From the NCBI GenBank assembly GCA_030035585.1, contig CM057469.1, positions 35,184,501 to 35,248,500 of the forward strand: a stretch of 64,000 nt of DNA, given 5' to 3'. The notes under the pieces were generated by a model. It ran no database searches. It saw nothing but the letters and a program-made list of their open reading frames with translations, and had not been told where the DNA came from. This document shows positions 33,111-44,088 of the stretch, one piece after another (the stretch's first letter is position 1; the number at the start of each line of letters is the position of its first letter). Origin of the DNA: Dugong dugon (Eukaryota > Chordata > Mammalia > Sirenia > Dugongidae). The translations under genes and the position numbers were made by a program.

Positions 33111-33671
33111 AAATTGACCTCCTCCAGATTCTAGCTATTCATCCTTCTGCATTGAAGTTCATCTGTGAATCTAAGGACCTATTTTGAAGGAGGCAACTGA
33201 AAAAACAGAGAGCATTGTTCAGGGTGCTGCATGAAGCCAGAAGGGAAGAAGAGTGAGACAGACAATTGCTTTTCCTTCTCATTAAGGTTGTACGGAGGGC
33301 CTGGTACAGAAAACTCTTGTCTCCCCATACTCCTCTCTCTCACTACCACCTTACGTGACCACCACTACTCCATCATCAAGAAGTGTTGTTCGTACCAATC
33401 AGGGTATGTATAGACTGTGTGTATTGCTAACCAGGAGCAAAAGTTCAGGCTCTCAAACCCTCTTGCACATTAAGTGCATAGTCAATGGGAGACTGCTTTC
33501 CTAGAGAAGATTTTGCCAACAGCTTTTCTGCTTCAAGAGCGTAAAACAAACATTCAGAACTTGTATCCTTAATTTTAGTTTTCTTTTGCACTTCCTCAGT
33601 GAAAGAGGCAGAGGAGTGAATTATCTTTCTCAAGATTTACTCTTCTTAGGAAAAGGCCAACCAATACCAAA
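33111..33671. other. Unassigned DNA
   Basis: No recognised repeat or gene. Confidence 0.4.
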
Positions 33672-33712
33672 TCAGTTGCCTTCAAGTCAGTTTCAACTCA
33701 TGGCATTTTTCT
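33672..33712 (-). mobile_element. AfroSINE scrap (antisense)
   Basis: Only about 40 bases of reversed tail: 'gccttcaagtcagtttcaac', 'tcatggca'. Confidence 0.6.
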
Positions 33713-33764
33713 CCTTAACTACCAGAAAGCAGAGTCTCACTTGCTTCCAGGTCCTGGTATAATC

Positions 33765-33897
33765 CAGGGGAGTTTACATGTATGTCTCTCTGACTAGACT
33801 GTGAGCTATCTTAGGACAAGATACTGTGTCATATTCATCTTTGCACCAAGTGCTTAACACTGTGGTTGATACATAATTCGGGATTCAACAAATGAAA
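33765..33897 (+). mobile_element. L2 3' tail relic
   Basis: 'ctagactgtgagctatctta', 'caccaagtgcttaacactg' and 'attcaacaaatgaaaaag' match the L2 3' end order. Confidence 0.65.
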
Positions 33898-33959
33898 AAG
33901 AACGAAAGACCCCAAAAGAATTTCTAACTACCTGAAATTCTTTCTAGGACATAAAGACC

Positions 33960-33997
33960 ATGAAGGAAGGAAGGAAGGAGGGAAGGAGGGAGAGAGT
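33960..33997. repeat. (GGAA)n-type simple repeat
   Basis: 'gaaggaaggaaggaaggagg' and its GGGA-shifted continuation. Confidence 0.9.
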
Positions 33998-35172
33998 TAA
34001 GAAAGACGTCCTTACTCTACCCAAACCAGAACCATTAAGCTCTTTAATTTTAGATTAAAGATTTCTCCCAATAGGGAAAAAAAAGTGCATATCCTTATTA
34101 AAGTATTAAGTCTCTTCCAAAGTGGCAGCTAGCTAATCAGCAAGGTCTTATGGCCACACAAGGTGATTTTTCTAGAGTGTAGGATATAGAGCTTAGGGTA
34201 TTTCTTGGGAAAGTAGAAGATAGTGCCTCCTGTGATGGAGGAAAGGACTCAGGTTGGGGGAAAGTGTGCTAAGGACAGAGATGAAAGCATACAAAAGATC
34301 ACTATTAGTTCTTCTTTGTTCAACCTATCAGTTAATCAAGTTGCACAATTTTGTCACATTCAAGGAAGGGAACTTGTTTTCATCCCTAGGAAACCATTCC
34401 CTTCCTCTGAATACAGAATATAGCTATTTTCTCTTATTTTTCCACAAAAATTAATCTTTCTGTAGGGAAGACGTAACAACGAGCATTCTAAAACCATATA
34501 GGAAGTAGAGGAGGACTAAAACAAGACACTACATAGGCTTATTAAAAAAATATGTGTCATTGGACCAATTTCAAAGACACTGTAGTATTATCTTTAAGAA
34601 AATTCCCCAAGCTCCCTGAGAATTGGCCGGGATAAATCTGACAAGTCGGTGGCCTCCTCTAGAGGGCCGACTGTCTGTCTAAACATTAAGAAAATGCCTC
34701 AGCTTTCTCCAACAGGGCCACTACCTAATCTTTATATGTTTTTCTTTGGACTTTAATACTTTTTGTCACCAATTCGTGTGCTAACTAAAAAGAGCTTTAT
34801 CTTGTCCCAACTTGTTCCAGTGTTTAAGAGGGCACACCATTCAGTGACATTGTATTTAGGCCATTCAACTATTCTGCCAAGAAGAGAGCAGAGGTAGAAT
34901 GATGTAGCCAAAGTTGCAAAACAAATACTTTAGACTGGAGACCACAGATGCCTCCTTTAGCTTTTCCACCACAGCAGACAACCCTAAGCCTCATGCTCCC
35001 TAAAATCCGACGTGCCTCATTCGAACCCTCCACAACATTCTCATATGCCCTCATCCCTACTTCCTTCTTGGAGCCTTCCCTAGCTACCCAGTTCTCACTC
35101 ACCTCTCTCTTCTGTAAACACCTATATATGGCACTACCAAGTTTGCATTTTATTATCAGGGTATTCAAGGGC
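33998..35172. other. Unassigned DNA
   Basis: No confident assignment. About 34,940-35,165 is pyrimidine-rich and weakly L2-like ('ttcttggagccttccctagc'). Confidence 0.4.
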
Positions 35173-35224
35173 CGCTATGAGTTGGAATCAACTCAACGGC
35201 AAAGTGTTTTTTTTTTTTTTTCTA
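35173..35224 (+). mobile_element. AfroSINE 3' tail fragment
   Basis: 'gccgctatgagttggaatc', then 'aactcaacggcaaagtg' and a T-run. The head and body are absent. Confidence 0.8.
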
Positions 35225-35758
35225 ATGTTTTATATAAGTACCTCGTCTGTCTCTTTAACCAAACTTCCAAATCTTTCTAGATGTGGGAATGTGTTTATAT
35301 AGCACCTCTCTTGGGGCCCTTACCTGGTCCTTACATTGTGTCAAACTTGTCCTAAGTACTTAGAAAGTAACGGTTGACAGATTGTTCTAGATCATCCTGC
35401 AGTCCTGTCTAGCATCTCTAAAGTGAAATCTTTTCAAATAGAATGTCTTCTGAAGCCCCTAAGTAAAAAGGGAATTAGATTTTACTATCACTTTCCCTAT
35501 TGTGATAAAAAAAAAAAAAGTGTCAAATCATACTCAAGGGAAATTTCTCCAAATTTCTTGTCTGATTTTGTTTCCCTCACTGGCATATATCTCCTGTGTC
35601 ATGGGATGACTGTGTCATTGAGACTCAAAAGGACTTTAGAAGGGAAGGAAAACAAAAACCAGATGTCCACCCTCAGACACTGGCTTTACTCCCACAGGGG
35701 AAAGTCTTAAGTACCAGATATCACGTGGGAACTCCATTTCCTAGTGATAACAGACAAA
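35225..35758. other. Unassigned DNA
   Basis: No recognised repeat or gene. An A-run sits at 35,507-35,519. Confidence 0.4.
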
Positions 35759-35990
35759 ATGGAATCCCTGGATGGCACAAAATGGCTTAGCACTCTACTA
35801 TTAGCCAAAAGGTTGGCTGTTCGAACCCCCAGAGACACCTCAGAAGACAGGCCTGGCAATCTGCTTCCAAAAGCTCACAGCCTTGAAAACCCTATGGAGC
35901 AGTTCTACTCTGCATACTTAGGGTTACCATGAGTTGGACTCAGCTTGACAGCAACTAACAATGACAATGACAGACCTATTTTACAACAAT
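35759..35990 (+). mobile_element. AfroSINE, long type
   Basis: Head 'atccctggatggcac', B-box region 'ggctgttcgaaccccc', middle module 'agacaggcctggcaatctgc', body 'aaaccctatggagcag', tail 'gttaccatgagttggac' and a CAA/TGAC-rich end. Confidence 0.88.
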
Positions 35991-36054
35991 AACAACAGAC
36001 ATGTTTCATCAGTGGCCGATTTCCAAAGGACACATCCTCCTTGATATCTCTTGT

Positions 36055-36175
36055 ATTGCCTTTAGATTAAAAGCTCTTTCAGGCCAAGGTCCAGTTCCCA
36101 TTCTTTTCATCTCCTTCAGTGTCTCCCAGAGATCAATTACATGATACTAAGTAAATACTTGATTAAATGACACCT
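36055..36175 (+). mobile_element. L2 3' tail relic
   Basis: 'agattaaaagctctttcagg' and 'tactaagtaaatacttg' resemble the L2 3' end. Confidence 0.55.
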
Positions 36176-36344
36176 ATTTTTGAGGTTTTTATGTCAATCA
36201 GCAGTATGCATCATAACAGTAACTCTCAGACTAGGCAATAATTCTCTCTCCCTGTTAACACAATATTGTTGTAAGGATTTTATGCCTTAAACAAGGCTTA
36301 CATCAAAGTGTGCACCAATACGGCAGAATGGTGACAAGTTCAGT

Positions 36345-36556
36345 CTCAGGAGTCAAACTGCTTAAGCTTGTAGCCTAGCTTTGCTACTCACCTGTTACGT
36401 GAACTTGAACAGGTTTCTTATCTTCTCTGTATCTCAGTTTCCTTATATGGTATACGTAGATAATAGTAGCGACCTCACTGGTTTGCTGTGAGGATTGAAT
36501 GAGATGGTACACAAAGTACTTAGAACAGTGCGTGGTACACTTAGTGCTCAGTAAAA
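36345..36556 (+). mobile_element. MIR SINE
   Basis: The core is clear: 'tttgctactcacctgttacg', 'tgtatctcagtttccttata', 'ttgctgtgaggattgaatg' and 'gtggtacacttagtgctcag'. Confidence 0.85.
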
Positions 36557-36765
36557 GAAAACTAGTTGCTGGCAAATCAACTCTGACTCATGGCGACCCC
36601 ATGTGTGTCAGAGTAGAACTTTGCTCCATAAAGTATTCAGTTACTGATTTTTTGGAGGTAGAGCACCAGACCTTTCTTCCTAGGGGCCTCTGGGTGGGCT
36701 CAAACTGCTAACCTTTCACCTAGCAGCTGGGCATGTTAACTGTATCAACCAGGGATTCTAAGTTC
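36557..36765 (-). mobile_element. AfroSINE, long type (antisense)
   Basis: 'aactctgactcatggcgacc', 'gtgtcagagtagaactttgc', the middle module 'ccagacctttcttcctagg' and the B-box side 'gggctcaaactgctaacc'. Confidence 0.85.
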
Positions 36766-36814
36766 TCAGTAGATATTAGTTATTATTAGTTATTCTTATT
36801 GTCTAGCTCCAGAG

Positions 36815-37021
36815 AAGGTGTCCTGCTGGTGCAACAGTTAAGCTCTCAGCTGCCAACTGAAAGGTCAGTGGTTCAAACTCACCAGCAGCTCCATGGGAGA
36901 AAAGACTTGGCCATCTGCTTCTATAAAGATTACAGCCTGGAAACCCTATGGGGCAGTTCTACTCTGTTCTATAGGATTGTTATGAATCTGAATTGACTCA
37001 ACCATACACAACAACAACAAG
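36815..37021 (+). mobile_element. AfroSINE, long type with (AAC)n tail
   Basis: Head 'gtcctgctggtgcaacag', B-box region 'agtggttcaaactcacc', middle 'cttggccatctgcttc', body 'aaaccctatggggcagttc', tail 'ttatgaatctgaattgac' and an (AAC)n end 'acacaacaacaacaa'. Confidence 0.88.
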
Positions 37022-37632
37022 CTCCAGAAGATGTGTCAGCCACTTGGAGTTGCAGACACATTCACCCTCTATTCTTAATCCTAGGTCTCCACAATGAAGC
37101 AGAGACATTTATTCCACCTTAGGGGACTAGGGAAGGTACACACTGCTCCACTGCATGGTTTTCTGTGGAAGGACAGTGAACATCCTACTACCCTGTGGAG
37201 CTGGAGCAGGAAGCAACGAGTGTGGGCCAGGGCTGCTGACTGGCCTGAGTTCAAATGAACATCACTTACCCAGGACACATGCCATAAAAATATGTCATCA
37301 GCTTGCATTTATCTCCTCCTTCCTCACTGCTTCCCTTTCAGTAAAACACTAGTACAAGCCAGACTACTGCACACAAAGAAATTTCCAAGGCTTCACTTAG
37401 ATACTTTATGTTTTAAATGTTATCTGATAAGACCAAAATTCAGTATAAAAAATTAGAATTGGTTGGTACTTCCGAATGCGTTGTAATCAAACACGACCTG
37501 TGAAAACAGGGTGGTGATTAGCTTCTTCAAATGGGTGTCAAGAAATTATTAGTTCTATTTTTAATTCTGAGACTGACTCTCTGGAGAAATTTAGACAAAA
37601 TACTTCCTTCTTGATTTGGATTTTCCCCAAGG
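37022..37632. other. Unassigned DNA
   Basis: No recognised repeat or gene. Confidence 0.4.
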
Positions 37633-37803
37633 TAAACTCTGGAAAAGTGGCTAAGTGGTTAAAGAGCTTGGCTGCTAACCAAAAGGTCAGCAGTTCAAGT
37701 CCATCAGCCTCTCCTTGGAAATCCTATGGAGCAGTTCTACTGTGTTCTATAAGGTCGCTATGAGTCAGAATTGACTCAGTGGCAACAGGTTTCATTGGTT
37801 TCT
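37633..37803 (+). mobile_element. AfroSINE
   Basis: 'aagtggctaagtggttaaag', 'ccaaaaggtcagcagttcaa', 'tatggagcagttctactg', 'gtcgctatgagtcagaattg' and the GT-rich tail. The head is diverged at the A box. Confidence 0.9.
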
Positions 37804-38514
37804 TTCTATGGTTAGAGAACATCTAAAAGCACTCTATGAGTCTCCCCCTGCCCCCCACCACCTCCCCAAAACAAATAGCTGAATACAAGGAAATAAAGAT
37901 CCTTTCTGATTCATTAACTCCTTTCTTTCTTGTCTTTCTGTGTCTCCATGAAAAAATTAACAAAGAGATTAGATAAATTTCTGGGATCAAAAATAAAGAA
38001 AATTCAGAAAAATTTCCTATAGTATGAGGAAAGACATTGTTTAACATGCATTCACTTTCAGGATAGAATAACTAGGTGGGATTATTATTTTCTAAAAACT
38101 TCCTGATTTAATATTACAAAAAGCAAATCACAGATCATCCTGAGAACCCTCTACAAGTGTGTCAATGATTTTACAACTGGCATCGAAATCCTCCTGAGTC
38201 TTTGGTTAATCAAAGTAACACAAATTCATCCAATCTAAGAAGTCTTTAGGAATTCCAATACGGGTATTTCTGAAAGTGTTCTTCATGACAGAAGAAAGAC
38301 TAAGTCTTGCTAGTGAGGGAACAATAATAATAAGTGATAGTTTAGTACTAATTCATAAATTAGTATAATTTATAAGTCATTATATATATATAAAACCTCA
38401 TTTAATTCTCATGACAAACCTGTGAAGTAATTATGAGATATAATTATCTCAATTTTTATACATGAGAAGGTAGAAAAAAAGAAGAGGGCTCAGTAAAGAT
38501 GACAGAGAAGGGAT
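37804..38514. other. Unassigned DNA
   Basis: No gene. A weak MIR-like patch lies at 38,395-38,470 and (TA)n at 38,383-38,391. Confidence 0.4.
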
Positions 38515-39060
38515 AACCACTCATTTATTCATTCATTCAACAACTACTAGTAATTGATTACATGTGCCAAGCTCTGGGAGGATATAGCAATAAACAAAAT
38601 TTTTATAAAGCCTATAGCCTAATGGAGGTGTCAGACAGTTAAAGAGATAATAACAATAAAATAAGATAAATGTTGTGATGTGGATCTATGAGATCATAGA
38701 GCAGAGAGTCCAACCTACTTTAAAGGTTGGAAAAGCCTCCTTGAGGAACTTACATTTGAGCTGGTACATAAGATATAAGTAAGGAATTAGTCAGATGAAG
38801 GGGAAGTGAAGATGAGTACTACTGGTAGAGGGAACAGCAAGTCCCAAAGACCAGAGTTGAGTGAATATAAACAGCACTTATCAAGAAACCAAAAGAATTT
38901 TGGCATGACAAGTGTAAAATGCAAGAGGGAAAATGACAAGCAATGGAGCTGGAGAGTCAGATAAGGACCAAAATTATTTTTGACCTTGTAAACCATCATA
39001 AGTAGCTTGAAATTTATTTTAAGAGCAGTGGGAAGACAAAAATAATAGCTGCACAAAAAC
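38515..39060 (-). mobile_element. L2 LINE 3' portion (antisense)
   Basis: It follows the reversed L2 order: 'attcattcattcaacaacta', 'atgtgccaagctctggg', 'aatggaggtgtcagacag', 'aagcctccttgaggaactta', 'gagggaacagcaagtccc' and 'gaccttgtaaaccatcataa'. Confidence 0.75.
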
Positions 39061-39714
39061 TAGGATAGTAAGGGATTTGGCGGTCAAGGGACAGAGAGAA
39101 TTTCAGAAATATAGTTAACTACATTAATGCTCCAAAGAAGTCAAAGAGTAAGAGAACTAAGAATAGACCATTTAAGATAAGACATCACAAGATGACCTTA
39201 ACATTTTCAGTTTGGTGTAGAGGTGGAAGAACGTCCAAGGGATTCAAGCATGATTGAAACACAAGGAAGTAGAAGCAAAGAGCATGTGTATAACACGCTT
39301 TGAAAAGTCCAACTCGTCTATTGCTTGGGTGGGTTTCAGAGTCAAACAAAGTTTTTACAAGACAGAAAAATTTGAGCATGTTTGAAGGCATAGGGGAAAG
39401 TTAACTATAAAGGTGGAAATTAAAGATGTCATGAAATCATTGAAGATTTAAGGAAATGAGATACATGTGAAGAGTTATAATGAAACTCTCAGGTGAGCAA
39501 AAAGGCTCAGAAAAAGATACATATACATATTTTCAAAGCCCAAGTACCAAAGCCAATTCTCCGTGGCTGCTTAATCTATCGTCATACTTCTGAAAAACTT
39601 TATTTTTTTTTTAATCATTTGATATTTCTCTAAAGAGACACCTTAATGATGGACTCAAGATTGGACTTTTAGTTCCCAATATATCAATCAAAGGATAATA
39701 TCTAGAACTGTAAG
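39061..39714. other. Unassigned DNA, perhaps further L2
   Basis: It may continue the antisense L2 for some distance but divergence prevents assignment. A T-run lies at 39,601-39,612. Confidence 0.35.
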
Positions 39715-40561
39715 TGTTTTCCAAGAAGCTGAACTATATGAAGAAGAACTCAGAATCAGGATTGGAGGAAGATTCATTAACAACCTGAGATAAGTAGATG
39801 ACACAACCTAGCTTGCTGAAAGGGAAGAGGACTTGAAGCACTTACTGATGAAGATCAAAGACTACAGCTTTCCGTGTGAATTACACCTCAACATAAAGAA
39901 AACAAAAATCCTCACAACTGGACCAATAAGCAACATCATGATAAACGGAGAAAATATTGATGTTGTCAAGGATTTCATTTTACTTGGATCCACAAACAAC
40001 ACCTACAGAAGAAGTAGTCAAGAAATCAAAGGACACATTGCATTGGACAAATCTGCTGCAAAAGACTTCTTAAAAGCAAAGATGTCACTTTGAGGACTAA
40101 GGTGAGCCTGACCCAAGCTACGGTCTTTTCAATAGCCTCATATGCATGCAAAAGCTGGACAATGAATAAGGAAGACTGAAGAAGAGTTGATGCCTTTGAA
40201 CTATGATGTTGGCAAAGAATATTGAATATACCATGGACTGCCAGAAGAATGAACAAGTTCTTGGAAGAAATACAGCCAGAATGCTCCTTACAAAAGAGGA
40301 CGGTGAGACTTTGTCTCATATACTTTGGACATGTGATCAGGAGGGATCAGTCCCTGGGAAAGGACATCATGCTTGATAAAGTAGAGGGTCAGCAAAAAAG
40401 AGGAAAACCCTCAATGAGAAGTATTGACACGGTGGCTGCAACAATGGGCTCAAACATAGAAATGATTGTGAGGATGGCACAGGACCGGGAAGTGTTTTGC
40501 TCTGTTGTACATAGCGTTGCTATGAGTTGGAACCGACTCAACAGCACCTAGCAACAACAAC
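39715..40561 (+). mobile_element. RTE LINE 3' end (0.85 kb)
   Basis: It begins at 'ccaagaagctgaactatatg', equivalent to about 17,219 of the longest copy, and runs to 'ttgctatgagttggaaccg' and 'gcaacaacaac'. The YADD region keeps GAT-GAC but is preceded by an in-frame TAA. C-terminal pieces are open at 39,833-40,093 and 40,222-40,551. Dead, 5'-truncated. Confidence 0.92.
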
Positions 40562-41769
40562 TACATAGGTATTTTCATAATACTTTGTATAGGCAAAATC
40601 AATCCAGGAAACGTATCAACATATCAAATTCGTAAGCACTGTCATCCTCTTTTTCACAAAAGTAAACTAGAGTTCTGAGAAGTAATCTTCTCTGCTTGCC
40701 ACCAAAATTTTTAATCAGGTCATTGTTCCATACTCTACATAAAGTTAGATTTTTATAGTCCCAAAGTTGAGAAGTTGTGTCTGAAACTTCCTAATCTTGA
40801 TCACTGCTCCAGAAGGTAAGATGGAGATAAATTAATTGTTAAGCCACATATTCTTGGAAGTGAGAAGAAACATATAAAATAAATTCTGGCAAATGAACAT
40901 GCTCTTCTCCATTTCCATGAAAAAAAGAAGTGGCCATATGCAATAAATGGGTCTTGAAAGGTCTTCAGAATTTGAAGTGAGATGAGTCAGATCACAGGCT
41001 GTTTTCTTTCATCATTGCAGCAACCAAACTGGAAACTTTCCAAATATTATCTTCCTCTAGAGAATTATCGATCCTTCATCAAAGAACAGAGACCTCTTGC
41101 AGGTGTTGACGAGGAAAGTTAACCACCTAATTCTTATTCCCCATATCACCAATCCAGCCAAAAAACTGCCAGCAATGGGCTTTTTTTACATCCTTCAAGG
41201 GTTTATAGAGAGTCAAATATCCTGGATGTTCCCAACCCAGAGTAATTCAGGACCTCCTTCATTTATAGATGTATATACTTCCAGTCCTACAACGGAAAAG
41301 TAGAAGACAAACCCACACAGGCCACAGGCAAAGGATATTGGAAAGAAAACGACTGATTTACAGATGCTGCAAAGTTGGGAAGGAACACCCACTCAGAAGA
41401 CTTACTCAATATTCTAAATAGCCTCAACATGGTCAAACACTGGATCAAGACCAATAGTGCAAAATTTAACTGACACAAAGGTAAATTCCTGCGTGTAGAG
41501 TAAATATCATAATAACATACAAAATGGAGTCCAATTAAGAAAAAAATCTGGGATTTTTAGTTTACCATAAGTTTAAGATGAGCCAGCATAGCTGCTAATA
41601 ACAACCACTGCCATTTTAGGTGTATGGGTAGAAGAATAGTGGCTTTATCAAGGGAGCAAATTATCTCTCTATACCCTTTATGACACAATCCCATTCTGAA
41701 GTGCTTTATTCCACTTTGAGTGTAAAAATAATTGGACCGTGAGCAGAAACAGGGCAGCCACGATCATAT
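40562..41769. other. Unassigned DNA
   Basis: No recognised repeat or supported exon. Confidence 0.4.
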
Positions 41770-41965
41770 TTATATGCCACTTAACCTTATGCAAGTCTTG
41801 GACACCATCTCTGATACTAATTTTGATCTCCACAATCATCCTATGAGTTAAATATTATTATATGCATTTTTATAGTTGATGATACTGAAAATTAGAGACT
41901 TTAAGTGCCTTGACCAAGGTGACATGGTTAATAAGTGTTAGAGCCAAGTTATTGACTCCTAGACT
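41770..41965 (-). mobile_element. MIR/L2-class relic (antisense)
   Basis: 'ccacaatcatcctatgagtt', 'gatgatactgaaaattagag', 'gtgccttgaccaaggtgaca' and 'gttagagccaagttattgac' match reversed MIR order. Confidence 0.7.
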
Positions 41966-42592
41966 TCTTTCATCTCTACCATCCTAAAACAACTGTGATG
42001 TTTAGCTTAGGGAGAGAAGATATCGATTCATGGTAACTATCTGCAAACACTGGCAGAACTATTATATGAGAAACTAATTACACTTACTCTTGAATGAGTT
42101 AGCAGATAAATGTTAAGAGAATTGTATATCAAAAAAGGCTAGATGACCATCTATGTTGAAGGGGTAGAAAGCCAAAGAAGGAGAAGGAAAGACAAAACTC
42201 ATGTAACTGAAAGGAGTTAGTAGACTAAACTGTATTCCTTAATAAATTTTGCATTTTAGAAAAAAAACTCTAGAGAAAATTTCTAAATAAGAGTTTTATG
42301 ACGCTGGAAAACAAACCGTAGATAATAACACCTACCTAAAGCTTTAGGATTGTATCAGCAGAAACTTTTACAAAGCTCCCAGTTCCCACTCCATGTGAAT
42401 GAAGACAGGAAGCAAAGGATACAAAGCCAGGTTTCTTCTACCAACCAACTACATGTTCAATCTCTTCATACTTCATATATTTGCATATTGTATATTTACT
42501 TGGTGTTTGGAAACATGAAGATTAAACTGCTTTAATCTCAATGGCCTGTTCACATTAGTTGCCTTTTCTTTGATCTTCTCTAGAAATAAATA
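41966..42592. other. Unassigned DNA
   Basis: No recognised repeat or gene. Confidence 0.4.
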
Positions 42593-42806
42593 CAAACCAT
42601 CTCAAGAATAGATTTAACAGACTGAACACTAGTGACTAAAGACCAGATGAGCTGTGGAATGACATTGAGGATATCATACATGAAGAGAGCAAAAGGTCAT
42701 TAAAAATACAGAAGAGATCAAAATGGGTGTCAGAAGAGACTCTGAAACTTGTTCCTGAACATAGAGTAGCTAAAGTGAATGAAAGAAATGATGAAGTAAA
42801 AGAGCT
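42593..42806 (+). mobile_element. RTE internal fragment
   Basis: 'accatctcaagaatagattt' through 'gatgaagtaaaagagct' matches about 16,018-16,260 of the longest RTE copy. It ends abruptly where antisense L1 begins ('aatttcactcagcataatg'). It has no 3' tail, so a later break or deletion made this end. Confidence 0.88.
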
Positions 42807-42941
42807 AATTTCACTCAGCATAATGCCTTCCAGATTCATCCGTGTTGTGAGATGTTTCGCCGATTCATCATTGTTCTTTATTGTTGCTTAGAATTTCACT
42901 GTGTGTATATACCATGATTTGCCTATCCATTCGTCTGTTGA

Positions 42942-44088
42942 TTAGTACCTAGGTTGTTTCCATCTTTTTGCTATTGTGAACAGTGCTGCAATGAACATGG
43001 GTGTGCATATATCTATTCGTGTTACGGCTCTTGTTTCTCTAGGGTATATTCCAAGGAGTGGGATAGCTGGATCATATGGTACTTCTATTTCTAGCTTTTT
43101 AAGGTAGTGCCAAATTGATTTCCAAAGTGGTTGTACCATTTTATATTCCCACCAGCAGTGTATAAGTGTTCCAGTCTCTCCACAACCTCTCCAACACTTA
43201 TTATTTTGTGTTTTTTGGATTAACGCTACCCTTGTTGGGGTGAGATGGTATCTCTTTGTAGTTTTGATTTGCATCTCTCTAATGGCTAATGATTGTGAGC
43301 ATTTCTTCATGTATCTGTTACTCACCTGAATGTCTTCTTTGGTGAAGTGCCTATTCATATTCTTTGCGCATTTTTTAATTTGGTTATTTGTCTTTTTGTT
43401 GTTGAGGTTTTGCAGTATCTTGTAGACTTTAGAGATTAGACCCTGATCAGATATGTCATAGCCAAAAATTTTTTCCCACTCTGTAGGCTGTCTTTTCACT
43501 CTTTTGGTGAAGTCTTTGGATGAGCATAAGTGTTTGATTTTTAGGAGCTCTCAGTTATCAAGTTTCTCTTCTGGTGTTTGTGCATTGTTAGTAATGTTTT
43601 ATATTCTGTTTATGCCATGTGTTCAGGCTCCTAGAGTTGTCCTTATTTTTTCCTTCATGATCTTTATCATTTTCGATTTTATATTTAAGTCTTTGATCCA
43701 TTTTTAGTTACTTTTTGTGCATGGTGTGAGGTATGGGTCTTGTTTCAGTTTTTTGCAGATAGATATCCAGTTATGCCAGCATCATTCTTTAAACAGACTG
43801 TCTTTTCCCCAATTAATGGACTTTGGGTCTTCGTCAAATATCAGCTGCTCATAGGTGGATGAATTTATTTCTAGATTCTCAATTCTGTTCCATTGGTCTG
43901 AGTATCTGCTGTTGTACCAGTACCATGCTCTTTTGACTACTGTGGCTGTATAATAGGTTTTAAAATCAGGTAGTGTGAGGCCTCCCACTTTGTTCTTCTT
44001 CAGCAATTCTTTACTTATCAGGGGCCTCTTCCCTTTACATATGAAGTTGGTGATTTGTCTCTCCATCTCATTAAAAAATGTCACTGGA
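42942..44088 (-). pseudogene. Older L1 ORF2, C-terminal part
   Basis: ORF2p is the L1 endonuclease/reverse transcriptase. The thumb-side piece is readable at 44,084-43,782 ('KNKVGGLTLPDFKTYY'), followed by the cysteine-rich C-terminal region at 43,499-42,942 ('[20 protein letters not shown]', the CX3CX7HX4C-like block of L1). A frameshift or stop lies between the two pieces. The N-terminal side of the same ORF lies at 51,957 onward. Confidence 0.9.
44070..44088. repeat. Target duplication, left, of full-length L1
   Basis: It matches 51,957-51,974 ('attaaaaatgccattgga') apart from one extra A and two transitions. Read on the minus strand it is ORF2 sequence of the older L1. Confidence 0.88.

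Larger units (their letters stand above)
42807..44088 (-). mobile_element. Older antisense L1, 3' half (left of nested L1)
   Basis: Reversed ORF2 C-terminal region. It begins near the ORF2 end without any 3'UTR or poly-A, so the element's own 3' end has been lost. It ends at the target duplication of the younger L1 (44,070-44,088) and continues at 51,957. Confidence 0.92.

Noticed and set aside
30522-35172. Possible host exons in the longest stretch with few repeats
   Set aside because: Open frames are at most about 117 codons, overlap on both strands, show no recognisable domain and lack clear paired splice context. I cannot support any exon.
34948-35280. Open frame of 110 codons, plus strand
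   Set aside because: It runs through pyrimidine-rich, weakly L2-like DNA into an AfroSINE tail fragment, so it is not a conserved gene.
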